Assembly: GCF_025567195.1 (NCBI RefSeq) | Contig: NZ_JAOQJF010000003.1 | Location: 62,001-126,000 of the forward strand | Source of the DNA: Alitiscatomonas aceti | GTDB lineage: Bacteria; Bacillota; Clostridia; Lachnospirales; Lachnospiraceae | Direction of reading: 5' to 3' | DNA: 64,000 bases | In this document: piece after piece, positions 8,520-16,410 of the stretch | Layout of the letters: every line of letters starts with the position of its first letter | Position numbering within the stretch: position 1 is the first letter of the stretch | Notes under the pieces: generated by a model | Told to the model about the DNA's origin: nothing | Database searches by the model: none | The model's input: the letters and a program-made list of their open reading frames with translations, nothing else | Made by a program: the position numbers and the translations under genes

Positions 8520-9551
8520 ATGGATTACAAGAAAGCCGGAGTAGATATTGAAGCTGGTTATAAGTCTGTGGAATTAATGAAGGCGCATGTGAAGAAGACC
8601 ATGCGTGAAGAGGTTTTAGGCGGTCTCGGAGGCTTTTCCGGCGCCTTTTCCCTGGCGAAGATCAAAGAGATGGAGGAGCCTGTGCTGCTTTCCGGTACCG
8701 ACGGCTGCGGAACAAAGGTGAAGCTTTCCATGATCATGGATAAGCACGATACCATCGGTATCGACGCCGTTGCCATGTGCGTCAACGATATTGCCTGTGC
8801 AGGCGGAGAGCCCTTATTCTTCCTGGATTATATTGCATGCGGCAAGAATTATCCGGAAAAGATCGCGGATATCGTTAAGGGCGTGGCCGAGGGCTGCCTC
8901 CAGTCGGAAGCTGCTCTGATCGGCGGAGAGACTGCGGAGCATCCGGGTCTCATGGCAGAGGACGAGTACGATCTGGCCGGTTTTGCTGTGGGTGTCTGCG
9001 ATAAGAAGGAAATGATCACAGGCGAGAACCTGGCTGTCGGAGACGTTCTCATCGGCATGGCCTCCACAGGCGTTCATTCCAACGGCTTCTCTCTGGTGAG
9101 AAAGGTGTTTGAGAAGGAAATGGACCGCGAGGGCCTGGATACATATTACGACGAGCTGGGAAAGACCCTGGGTGAGACACTGCTGGCTCCCACCAGGATC
9201 TATGTAAAAGCATTAAAGAATGTGAAAAATGCCGGCGTGACTGTAAAGGCGTGCAGCCACATCACAGGCGGCGGATTTTATGAGAACGTTCCCCGTATGT
9301 TAAAGGACGGCGTTCATGCTGTGATCAGAAAGGACAGCTATCCTGTACCGCCTATTTTCGGAATGATGCAGAAAAAGGGCCAGATCGAGGAGCAGATGAT
9401 GTACAATACCTTTAATATGGGGATCGGCATGATCGTTGCCGTGGATCCGGCTGACGCTGAAAAGGCCATGGAGGCCATGCGGGCAGCAGGCGATACGCCG
9501 TATATCATCGGTTCCATTGAGGCAGGCGAAAAGGGAGTGACCTTATGCTAA
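8520..9551 (+). CDS. purM: AIR synthetase (phosphoribosylformylglycinamidine cyclo-ligase)
   Basis: Closes the imidazole ring of AIR using ATP. The family patterns GGFSG, SGTDGCGTK, DIACAGGEPLFFLDYI and GGETAEHPG are present. At 343 residues it is normal. AGGAGG precedes ATG 8520. Its stop overlaps the purN start by 7 bases, so the two are translationally coupled. Confidence 0.97.
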   Translation: MDYKKAGVDIEAGYKSVELMKAHVKKTMREEVLGGLGGFSGAFSLAKIKEMEEPVLLSGTDGCGTKVKLSMIMDKHDTIGIDAVAMCVNDIACAGGEPLFFLDYIACGKNYPEKIADIVKGVAEGCLQSEAALIGGETAEHPGLMAEDEYDLAGFAVGVCDKKEMITGENLAVGDVLIGMASTGVHSNGFSLVRKVFEKEMDREGLDTYYDELGKTLGETLLAPTRIYVKALKNVKNAGVTVKACSHITGGGFYENVPRMLKDGVHAVIRKDSYPVPPIFGMMQKKGQIEEQMMYNTFNMGIGMIVAVDPADAEKAMEAMRAAGDTPYIIGSIEAGEKGVTLC

Positions 9552-10138
9552 GAGTCGGGGTGCTGGTTTCCGGAGGAGGGACCAATCTCCAGGCCATCCT
9601 GGATGCCATGGACCAGGGAAAGATCACCAATGCAGAGGTTGCGGCTGTCATCAGCAATAACCCGGGTGCATACGCCCTGGAGCGGGCCAGGAACCATGGG
9701 ATCCCGGCAGAGTGCATCTCACCGAAGGATTTTCCGGACCGGGCTTCCTTTAACGAGGCCCTGGTGGCAAAGGTGGATTCCTATGACCTGGACCTGGTGG
9801 TCCTGGCAGGCTTCCTGGTAAAGATCCCGGAGGCCATGATCGCAAAGTACAGGAATAAGATCATCAATATCCATCCGTCCCTGATCCCGTCCTTCTGCGG
9901 CGTGGGCTATTATGGGTTAAAGGTCCATGAGGCTGCCCTGGCCAGGGGCGTGAAGCTCACAGGAGCTACCGTCCATTTCGTGGACGAGGGCATGGATTCC
10001 GGCCCCATCCTTTTACAGAAGGCAGTGGAGGTAAAGCCGGGGGATACGCCGGAGCTTTTGCAGCGGCGGGTCATGGAGGAGGCCGAGTGGGTGATCCTCC
10101 CAAGAGCCATTGATATGATCGCCAACGGACAGATATAG
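9545..10138 (+). CDS. purN: Glycinamide ribonucleotide formyltransferase
   Basis: Transfers a formyl group from 10-formyl-THF to GAR. The catalytic Asn/His stretch is NIHPSLIPSF and the formyl-folate loop ATVHFVDEGMDSGPIL. VSGGGTNLQ at the N-terminus binds phosphate. At 197 residues it is normal. The start overlaps the purM stop. Confidence 0.97.
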   Translation: MLRVGVLVSGGGTNLQAILDAMDQGKITNAEVAAVISNNPGAYALERARNHGIPAECISPKDFPDRASFNEALVAKVDSYDLDLVVLAGFLVKIPEAMIAKYRNKIINIHPSLIPSFCGVGYYGLKVHEAALARGVKLTGATVHFVDEGMDSGPILLQKAVEVKPGDTPELLQRRVMEEAEWVILPRAIDMIANGQI

Positions 10139-10174
10139 AAAGATCGCAGCCCTTGTTTACAGGAGGAGAGGAAA

Positions 10175-11452
10175 ATGAAAGTTCTGATCGTAGGAAGCGG
10201 CGGAAGAGAGCACGCCATTGCCTGGAAGACGGCCCAGAGCCGCCGGGTGGATAAGATCTACTGCGCACCGGGAAACGCCGGGATCTCCCAGGTGGCGGAG
10301 TGCGTGGATATCAAGCCCATGGAGTTTGAAAAGCTGGTGGCCTTTGCCAAAGAAAAGGAGATCGATCTGACGGTGATCGGCATGGACGATCCCCTGGTAG
10401 GCGGTATCGTGGACGCCTTCCAGGAGGCTGGACTGCGGGTATTCGGACCCAACAAGGCAGCGGCTATCCTGGAGGGCTCCAAGGCGTTCTCCAAAAACCT
10501 CATGAAAAAATACGGGATCCCAACGGCGGCCTATGAGACCTTTACGGATCCGGAGGCGGCGCTGGCATACCTGGAGACTGCAAAAATGCCCATTGTATTA
10601 AAGGCCGACGGGCTGGCCCTGGGAAAGGGCGTGCTGATCTGCCAGGACCTTTCTGAGGCCAGGGCCGGAGTCCGTGAGCTGATGATGGATAAAAAGTTCG
10701 GCTCTGCGGGAAACGAGATCGTAGTCGAAGAATTCATGACAGGCCGGGAGGTTTCCGTCCTTTCCTTTGTGGATGGAAATACAGTGAAGATCATGAGCTC
10801 TGCCCAGGACCACAAGCGGGCCAAGGACGGAGACCAGGGCTTAAACACCGGCGGTATGGGAAACTATTCCCCCAGCCCCTTCTATACGAAGGAAGTGGAC
10901 GCCTACTGTCAGGAGCATATTTACCAGCCTACGGTGGACGCCATGAAGGCCGAAGGCCGTCCCTTTAAGGGCGTGATCTTCTTCGGTCTGATGCTGACGG
11001 AAAACGGCCCCAAGGTACTGGAATACAATGCCAGATTCGGCGATCCGGAGGCCCAGGTGGTGCTGCCCAGGCTGGAAAATGATATTGTGGATGTATTTGA
11101 GGCCTGCATTGACGGGACCCTGGACCAGATCGATCTGAAATTCGATAACGACCGGGCCACCGTCTGCGTGATCCTGGCCTCCGACGGATATCCCGTTTCT
11201 TATGAGAAGGGCTTTGTGATCGACGGCCTGGAGAAGTTCAGGGATAAAGAGGATTACTATGTATTCCACTCCGGTACGAAGTTCAACGGCCAGGGCCAGA
11301 TCGTCACCAACGGCGGCCGGGTACTGGGCGTGACGGCCAACGGAGCCACTGTGAAGGAAGCCAGAGAAAACGCATATAAGGCAGTGAAGGAGATCTCCTT
11401 TGCCAACAAATATTACAGGACGGACATCGCCAGGGCGGTGGACGAGGCGTAG
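10175..11452 (+). CDS. purD: Phosphoribosylamine-glycine ligase (GAR synthetase)
   Basis: ATP-grasp ligase joining phosphoribosylamine and glycine. VGSGGREHAIAW opens the protein; the ATP-grasp part holds LKADGLALGKGV and the metal site EYNARFGDPE. At 425 residues it is normal. AGGAGAGG precedes ATG 10175. Last gene of the cluster; a strong terminator follows. purH, often next to purN/purD, is absent here. Confidence 0.97.
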   Translation: MKVLIVGSGGREHAIAWKTAQSRRVDKIYCAPGNAGISQVAECVDIKPMEFEKLVAFAKEKEIDLTVIGMDDPLVGGIVDAFQEAGLRVFGPNKAAAILEGSKAFSKNLMKKYGIPTAAYETFTDPEAALAYLETAKMPIVLKADGLALGKGVLICQDLSEARAGVRELMMDKKFGSAGNEIVVEEFMTGREVSVLSFVDGNTVKIMSSAQDHKRAKDGDQGLNTGGMGNYSPSPFYTKEVDAYCQEHIYQPTVDAMKAEGRPFKGVIFFGLMLTENGPKVLEYNARFGDPEAQVVLPRLENDIVDVFEACIDGTLDQIDLKFDNDRATVCVILASDGYPVSYEKGFVIDGLEKFRDKEDYYVFHSGTKFNGQGQIVTNGGRVLGVTANGATVKEARENAYKAVKEISFANKYYRTDIARAVDEA

Positions 11453-11460
11453 GGATATTG

Positions 11461-11512
11461 GAAAGACCACGGACAGCCGGGAAAAACTGGCTGGCCGTGG
11501 TCTTTCTTTTTT
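11461..11512 (+). terminator. Strong intrinsic terminator after purD
   Basis: A 20-base arm (11461-11480) pairs with 11487-11506 with three mismatches, followed by a T run. This is a typical Rho-independent terminator. Confidence 0.9.
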
Positions 11513-12038
11513 CTGCTGTAAAAAAACAATGTGCCGTGACAGGGGTGAAGAATGGGAAAACTGTTTTCAATCAGCCGCCTGTTTCGCAGAAAACCCCATC
11601 TGGCATAGTTTGGCGTGGCAATCCTAAAAACATTGAAATACAGGATCTGATTTCTTGCTTCGGTTACTGCAAGCGTAACTGGTTATTATATTCGCGATTG
11701 GTTAGAACGAAATGATAAAGACAGCGAACCCGAAAAGGGCCCCCAGAGATTGGTCTCTCTGGGGGTTCGCTTTAGCTGTGGAACAGGGTCCGGTTTCCTT
11801 GCTAAGACTGTAATATGCCACGTCTGGGAAAGAGTCAACGGTTTCGTTCCTGGAAAGATATCCAGGACAGATACCCGCGTCAGAAATGGTACGGGACAGG
11901 CAGGGAAAACAGGCTGTAAATGATACTGTTTTCATCATATTGTAAGAATAAATAAAGGATTCAGGTGTGACTTTATGATACAATACAAATATACAGAGAA
12001 CGGTACATGTTTGTCTGGACACAGGAAGGGGTGATGAT
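11513..12038. other. Gene-free interval of 526 bases
   Basis: No convincing gene. A 33-codon frame starts at ATG 11711 but lacks a good ribosome site and is largely made of the hairpin described separately. The composition is lower in GC than the neighbours. It may be a decayed insertion or hold an RNA. Confidence 0.5.
11723..11771. ncRNA. Candidate structured RNA: compact three-way junction
   Basis: Three helices close without a single unpaired junction base: AGCGAA (11723-11728) with TTCGCT (11766-11771); CCC (11729-11731) with GGG (11737-11739) across a GAAAA loop; and CCCCCAGAGA (11740-11749) with TCTCTGGGGG (11756-11765). No T run follows on either strand, so it is not an ordinary terminator. 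Strand and function are unknown; it could also be a dispersed palindromic repeat. Confidence 0.45.
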
Positions 12039-12491
12039 ATGTGGATCTTTCTGATGATCTCATTTGTGCTGGTAATGGCCGAGGCTTTTACCCTGGGAAA
12101 TGCCGGTGCCAGATACAAGAATAAATACCCGTGTGCCGTAAAGATATTTTTGTTGGGCTATGTGGTATTTGCCGGCTGCTTTGTTTTCCCGGTCCTAAGC
12201 CCGGTTTCCCCTCTGGATTTTTCAAAAATTTATTTTCTGGTGGTGTCCTATGGAGTGATCGGTCTGGGATTTGCCAGAGTTTATGGGGCAAAAAAAGAAA
12301 AACGGGTTTACCTTCTATCAGTTATCCTGACGATTGCCGGGCTGCTTTGCAGATACCTGCTGGAGTACGGCGAGGTATCCAACACTTACAATTTTACAGT
12401 CGGCAATGTCCTGACATACATTTGTATCATGCCTGCTTTTGCTGTGCTGGCATATCATTACATTGCAGAGTATCTGATGTCCCAGTCTTAA
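12039..12491 (+). CDS. Membrane protein of unknown function, 150 residues
   Basis: Four to five hydrophobic segments cover most of the protein: an N-terminal one (MWIFLMISFVLVMAEAF), then FLLGYVVFAGCFVF, IYFLVVSYGVIGLGF, VYLLSVILTIAGLLC and a last one near the C-terminus. No family is recognised. AGGAAGGGGTGATG precedes ATG 12039. It stands alone, 20 bases before the next start, and is less GC-rich than its neighbours. Confidence 0.65.
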   Translation: MWIFLMISFVLVMAEAFTLGNAGARYKNKYPCAVKIFLLGYVVFAGCFVFPVLSPVSPLDFSKIYFLVVSYGVIGLGFARVYGAKKEKRVYLLSVILTIAGLLCRYLLEYGEVSNTYNFTVGNVLTYICIMPAFAVLAYHYIAEYLMSQS

Positions 12492-12510
12492 AATAGCGGA
12501 GGTGCGGTCT

Positions 12511-12741
12511 ATGGAAAAAAGCCAGAACATGGATCAGGATAGAGCTGTTTTTATGAAAGGATCGCAGAACTGCATGGGAAACGGTGAAAGACATCTGACT
12601 CAAAAAGAAAGGCGGCGATATTGTGATAAAAAGGATATTTATGTTTTTTGGACTTTCCTGTCTGCTTCTGTCAGGATGCCAGGCTCCTGCCGGGACACCA
12701 TCGGAACCAGATACCCTTGCCCCCACCGGATACGCTTCTGA
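12511..12741 (+). CDS. Doubtful short frame overlapping the lipoprotein start
   Basis: ATG 12511 has GGAGGT nine bases upstream, a better ribosome site than the lipoprotein gene that starts inside it. The 76-residue product starts MEKSQNMDQDRAVF, is polar for about 40 residues, then runs out of frame through the lipoprotein signal-peptide region with no sensible composition. It could be a leader frame for coupled translation or the remnant of a truncated gene. No homology is recognised. Confidence 0.25.
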   Translation: MEKSQNMDQDRAVFMKGSQNCMGNGERHLTQKERRRYCDKKDIYVFWTFLSASVRMPGSCRDTIGTRYPCPHRIRF

Positions 12742-13924
12742 AGAGGTACAGCGGATCTCTGTTTTTTATGATGGATCCCTGTACTTGTACAATGCCACTG
12801 GCTTTGATCTTCCCAGGGAGGACGGCTGGCAGTTTTTGGGGAATGTAGCTTCCGTCAATAATTTGGAATGGCCTGCGGAGGATTTCTGCGGCACCCATCT
12901 GAATCAGGGGCAGGAAATTTATTATGATCCGGAAGAACCGAAAAAATTGTATGTAAAATATGACAGGGGCTTTGCGCTTTTTGAGGCAGAAGAAAATGCT
13001 GAGACAGAAAACACCGGAACTCTGGGAATCGGGGCGTCTGAACACCAGGGAACAGAAAATCCCAGCGCCGGGGAATCCGGGGATGATGGCGCCGGGGAGA
13101 CGATCCAGGCAGAGTCAGAGGCTGGTCTCCTCCAGGGAGTGACCATGGAGATCACGGACGTTACAGAAACAGGGATCACGGTTTCCCTGGTGAACCACAC
13201 GGAGCTCAATATGGAATTTGGGGAGGAATACAGTCTGGAGGTCTGGAACGGCACAGGCTGGGAGGCGGTTCCATATGAAGATGGCCAGTGGGCCTTTCAC
13301 AGTATTGCCTATTCCATGCCGGAAAACCAGCCGGTGGAGTGGAAGGCAGACTGGGAAGCGCTTTACGGAACATTGGAACCGGGGCAGTACCGGCTGGTGA
13401 AGCCGGTCATGGATTTCCGGGGGCCAGGGGACTTCACAGAGTACGGGCTGACGGCAGAATTTGAGCTTCCGGTCCAGGCGTTACAGGAGCCGCCGGTCCT
13501 GAGGCTCCAGGATTCTCTTTCCTCCACCCTGGCGGAGCTTCAGCTGGAGCCGGAAAATTATACATGGCACTGTAAACGCGGAGCCGGCGGAGAAATGCAG
13601 GGGATCACAGCCTGCGGAGCCGCTTCCACGGAGGCGTTTCCACAGCAGGATCCGCTGGAGCTTACGCAGTACCAGGGAATGGAAGGCGTTTTATATACAG
13701 TATCCTGTACAGTGGTTCCCGACCGGATGAATATAAAAGAATACTCCAGGGCCGACATGGGAAAAGCGGATGCAGAGCCTGTTTCGGAAACAATCTTGGA
13801 AGCTGGGGAGCTGCTGGAGCTCAGGCCCGACCGGATGTATGAGATCCTGGCAGAGTGGGACAGCGGCCGGGGAGATGCCAGGGGCTTTTATGGAGAGGCA
13901 TGTTATCTGGTGGTCACAGAATAG
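12623..13924 (+). CDS. Lipoprotein with Big_14-type Ig-like domain
   Basis: 433 residues. The N-terminus is a lipoprotein signal (IFMFFGLSCLLLSGC, lipobox LSGC), so the protein is anchored outside the membrane. Residues of about 170-290 match the Ig-like Big_14 pattern well: VTMEITDVTETGITV, YSLEVWNGTGWEAVP, WKADWEALYGTLEPGQYRL, MDFRGPGD. An acidic, Glu/Gly/Ser-rich linker precedes it. The GTG at 12623 gives the positively charged start MIKR; its ribosome site is modest (GGCGG). Role unknown. Confidence 0.75.
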   Translation: MIKRIFMFFGLSCLLLSGCQAPAGTPSEPDTLAPTGYASEEVQRISVFYDGSLYLYNATGFDLPREDGWQFLGNVASVNNLEWPAEDFCGTHLNQGQEIYYDPEEPKKLYVKYDRGFALFEAEENAETENTGTLGIGASEHQGTENPSAGESGDDGAGETIQAESEAGLLQGVTMEITDVTETGITVSLVNHTELNMEFGEEYSLEVWNGTGWEAVPYEDGQWAFHSIAYSMPENQPVEWKADWEALYGTLEPGQYRLVKPVMDFRGPGDFTEYGLTAEFELPVQALQEPPVLRLQDSLSSTLAELQLEPENYTWHCKRGAGGEMQGITACGAASTEAFPQQDPLELTQYQGMEGVLYTVSCTVVPDRMNIKEYSRADMGKADAEPVSETILEAGELLELRPDRMYEILAEWDSGRGDARGFYGEACYLVVTE

Positions 13925-13935
13925 GGGAGCCTGGA

Positions 13936-13986
13936 GGCTGCTGCAAAAAGCGGGTCATGAACCTGCCCCTTGCAGCAGCCTTTTTT
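13936..13986 (+). terminator. Terminator after the Big_14 lipoprotein gene
   Basis: GGCTGCTGCAA (13936-13946) pairs perfectly with TTGCAGCAGCC (13970-13980), followed by six T. Confidence 0.92.
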
Positions 13987-14014
13987 CGTTCATAAAACTG
14001 TAAGATTTCTCTTC

Positions 14015-14073
14015 TTGCACAAATAGGTCTATTATGATAGACTTAAAATACAAAAGGACTATTGCAATAGACC
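14015..14073 (+). promoter_or_regulatory. Promoter with two palindromic operators for the BlaI-like regulator
   Basis: TTGCAC (14015-14020), 17 bases, TAGACT (14038-14043). Operator 1, GTCTATTATGATAGAC (14027-14042), covers the -10 region. Operator 2, GGACTATTGCAATAGACC (14056-14073), lies just downstream. The two share the half site GTCTATT / AATAGAC and are spaced about three helical turns apart, which fits autorepression by the dimeric repressor encoded next. Confidence 0.7.
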
Positions 14074-14091
14074 GTGGTAAGGAGGGAATAT

Positions 14092-14502
14092 ATGACAGAT
14101 CTGAAATTGTATGAAAGCGAATACCGGTTTATGGATCTGATCTGGGAGGCGGAGCCGGTGCGGTCCACGGAGCTGGCGAAAATGGCCAGAGAGCGGCTGG
14201 AGTGGAAAAAATCCACCTGCTATACGGTTTTAAAGAAGCTGGAGGCCAAGGGCTTTGTAAAGAACGAGGATGCCACGGTCACGTCCTTGATTGGCCGGGA
14301 GCAGGTACAGAGGGCCGAGAGCAGCCAGCTGATCGAAAGGAGCTTCGGCGGTTCTCTTCCGGCCTTTCTCAATGCGTTCCTCAGCGGACGCAGGCTGACG
14401 GCTGAGGAGGCCAGGGAGCTGCACCGGCTTATCGAGGAAGCCGTTCCCGGGGACGGCGCGTCTGAGGAGGAGCATAGGGAAGAGAAGGGAGGGAGCGTAT
14501 GA
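14092..14502 (+). CDS. BlaI/MecI/CopY family transcriptional repressor
   Basis: 136 residues with an N-terminal winged helix (residues about 5-75: EYRFMDLIWEAEPVRSTEL, STCYTVLKKLEAKGFV), the usual BlaI layout, then a dimerisation region and a charged tail. ATG 14092 has GGAGGG upstream; an in-frame GTG at 14074 is rejected because it lies in front of that site. Its stop overlaps the start of the M56 sensor. In characterised pairs the M56 partner triggers cleavage of the repressor. The operators upstream suggest it controls its own operon. Confidence 0.9.
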   Translation: MTDLKLYESEYRFMDLIWEAEPVRSTELAKMARERLEWKKSTCYTVLKKLEAKGFVKNEDATVTSLIGREQVQRAESSQLIERSFGGSLPAFLNAFLSGRRLTAEEARELHRLIEEAVPGDGASEEEHREEKGGSV

Positions 14503-16280
14503 GCCTGTTTGACGTAGGCACGATGACGGAGCTTTTAAACAGAAGCCTGACGGGAGGGGTTGTGATCCTGGCCGTTCTGGCGCTGCGCCTTATGATGAGG
14601 CGGTTCCCAAGAAAATATGTGTGTATTTTGTGGCTGGCTGCCTTTGGAAGGCTGCTGTTTTCCATTCCGGTCCCGGCGGCTTCCAGTCTGTTTCCGGCGG
14701 CGGAACCGCTCCAACAGGCCGCTGTGGAGGTGGATGGAAGGCCCGGCATGGGCACGGTCCTCCGGCTGTCCACAGGACTGGAGCCGGTGGATTCGGCTGT
14801 CAATGAACTTCTTTGGCAGCTTCTGGAGCCTTCTCCAGCGACGTCTGCGGATCCGGTGCAGATCTATGCCTTCGCGTTCCAGTGGCTGTGGCTGGGCGGA
14901 ATGGTAGTCCTTCTTCTGACAGGGCTTTTCCGGTATGGGCTGCTGAAGCGGCGGATCTCTGATGCAGTCCCGGCGGAGGAGGCCCAGTGTACGGTGAGGG
15001 GGAAGCGGCTGGAACGCGTATATATCACGGACCGGATCCAGATGCCCATGGTGCTGGGGATCTGGAAGCCCAGGATCCTCCTTCCGTCTGCCTGCTCTGG
15101 TGAAGAGCGGAAAGAGGAGAGGGAGCTGATCCTGGCCCACGAACAGGCCCACAGGCTCCGGTACGACCATGTGACAAAGATATTTGTTTTTGGAGTCCTG
15201 GTCATCCACTGGTTCAATCCACTGGCATGGGCCGCCTTCCTCCTGTACTGCCGGGATGTGGAGATGGCCTGTGATGAGAAGGTGATGGAATGGCTGGGAG
15301 AGGAAAGCAGGAAGCCCTATTCCCTGGCCCTGCTCCGGTTTGAGGAGGAGAGGAGCGCCCTGCTTATTCCCCTGGCCTTTGGGGAAAGCAGCGCCAGGGA
15401 ACGGATCCGGCATATTTTAGATTACAGGAAGCCGGGCTCCTGGATGACCGCCCTGGCTCTGCTCCTGGTGGCCCTGGCCGCGGGACTCTTTCTCATGGCT
15501 CCGGACGGGAAGGCCCAGAATGCTGTCAGCATCATCGGGGGAGCAGATGGCCCCACCTCGATCTTCCTGGCAGGAAAGACAGGAGACGGGCAGACCGCAG
15601 AGTCCTTCAGCATCATCGGGGGAGCGGACGGCCCCACCTCCATTTTCCTGGCGGGAAAGGTTGGGGAAGGAGACGGGGAGGAGAAAGCTCCGGCGGCAGT
15701 CCTGGATCTGGAGAAGGCGAAAAAAGAGCCCTATGGTGCAGCGGCGGAGCTGGACTGGGTCAGCGGCGGAAAGATCTCTCTCCACGGCAGCTTCGGGTAC
15801 CTGTCCTTCCTTCTGAAGGCCAATGGGAAATCCGAGCTGGCCGCGGCCTTTACCCTGGAGGAGGCAGGCCCCATCGTCGTCCAGGGCGACCGGTATACAG
15901 AGGTCGTGGGAGGCCGCGATTCGGCTCTTGTGGTGACGGAGGCATATAAGGAGGGCGGAGACAGCCGGATCTTCTGGTATCTGGAGGATGGAGGGACCGT
16001 GGAGCCTCTTCCGGAAGATATGACGAAGCTGTTTCTGGAGCAAAGTGGCTCCGGCGTATTCCGGGATGCCCCCCTGGCAGAGGAGTACCGGCAGCAGGTG
16101 GAGGAAAAAATAGCGGAGATCCCGGGGAACCATCTGGTATACGGCCCGGTGGAGATCCCGGAAACGGACAGCATCATCTGCGGCTTTCTGGCAGCGGACG
16201 GACCGGACCTGGAGGATCTCTGGTACGGGATCTGGTATGAGATGGATGGCCGGATCGAGAAATACGTTCTGTTTCCGTAA
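14499..16280 (+). CDS. BlaR1/MecR1-like M56 sensor metallopeptidase
   Basis: 593 residues. Four hydrophobic segments in the first 270 residues flank the zinc motif HEQAH at residues 214-218, and a further helix (about 311-331) leads to an outer domain of about 260 residues. No beta-lactamase-type sensor domain is seen; instead the outer part begins with two copies of SIIGGADGPTSIFLAGK (residues 344-360 and 371-387) followed by a domain I do not recognise. ATG 14499 overlaps the repressor stop (ATGA). The signal sensed is unknown and need not be a beta-lactam. Confidence 0.88.
   Translation: MSLFDVGTMTELLNRSLTGGVVILAVLALRLMMRRFPRKYVCILWLAAFGRLLFSIPVPAASSLFPAAEPLQQAAVEVDGRPGMGTVLRLSTGLEPVDSAVNELLWQLLEPSPATSADPVQIYAFAFQWLWLGGMVVLLLTGLFRYGLLKRRISDAVPAEEAQCTVRGKRLERVYITDRIQMPMVLGIWKPRILLPSACSGEERKEERELILAHEQAHRLRYDHVTKIFVFGVLVIHWFNPLAWAAFLLYCRDVEMACDEKVMEWLGEESRKPYSLALLRFEEERSALLIPLAFGESSARERIRHILDYRKPGSWMTALALLLVALAAGLFLMAPDGKAQNAVSIIGGADGPTSIFLAGKTGDGQTAESFSIIGGADGPTSIFLAGKVGEGDGEEKAPAAVLDLEKAKKEPYGAAAELDWVSGGKISLHGSFGYLSFLLKANGKSELAAAFTLEEAGPIVVQGDRYTEVVGGRDSALVVTEAYKEGGDSRIFWYLEDGGTVEPLPEDMTKLFLEQSGSGVFRDAPLAEEYRQQVEEKIAEIPGNHLVYGPVEIPETDSIICGFLAADGPDLEDLWYGIWYEMDGRIEKYVLFP
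15528..15659 (+). repeat. Duplicated 17-residue GGADGPTSIF motif in the M56 gene
   Basis: Two 51-base units start at 15528 and 15609, period 81 bases (27 residues). The peptides are identical at all 17 positions, while the DNA differs at five places, all synonymous. That pattern implies selection on the peptide rather than a fresh duplication. Confidence 0.9.
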
Positions 16281-16370
16281 GATCTGCGCACGGCTGGATT
16301 GATACAAATTTATAAAGATTTTAGAACCAAGCTATTGACAAATCACGACATATATTGCAAACTATAAAAA

Positions 16371-16387
16371 GTGGTTTTGAAAACCAC
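16371..16387. promoter_or_regulatory. Perfect 17-base palindrome upstream of the DegV gene
   Basis: GTGGTTTTGAAAACCAC, an 8-bp perfect inverted repeat around one base, 23 bases before the GTG start. A TTGACA lies at 16335-16340, but no -10 at good spacing is clear. It could be an operator at the transcript start or a leader hairpin. Confidence 0.45.
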
Positions 16388-16410
16388 ATCAAAAAGTGGA
16401 GGGTTTTGTC

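Noticed and set aside
11711..11812. 33-codon frame (MIKTANPKRAPRDW...) in the purD-downstream interval
   Set aside because: No ribosome site at a useful distance, and the sequence is explained by the RNA-like three-way junction; not called as a gene.
14499..16280. Beta-lactam resistance locus
   Set aside because: The BlaI/M56 pair is not accompanied by a beta-lactamase or mecA, and the M56 outer part has no penicillin-binding sensor motifs.
15417..16307. 296-codon minus-strand frame opposite the M56 gene
   Set aside because: No family match and Arg/Leu/Pro-rich; the plus-strand frame has zinc motif, helices and selected repeats.
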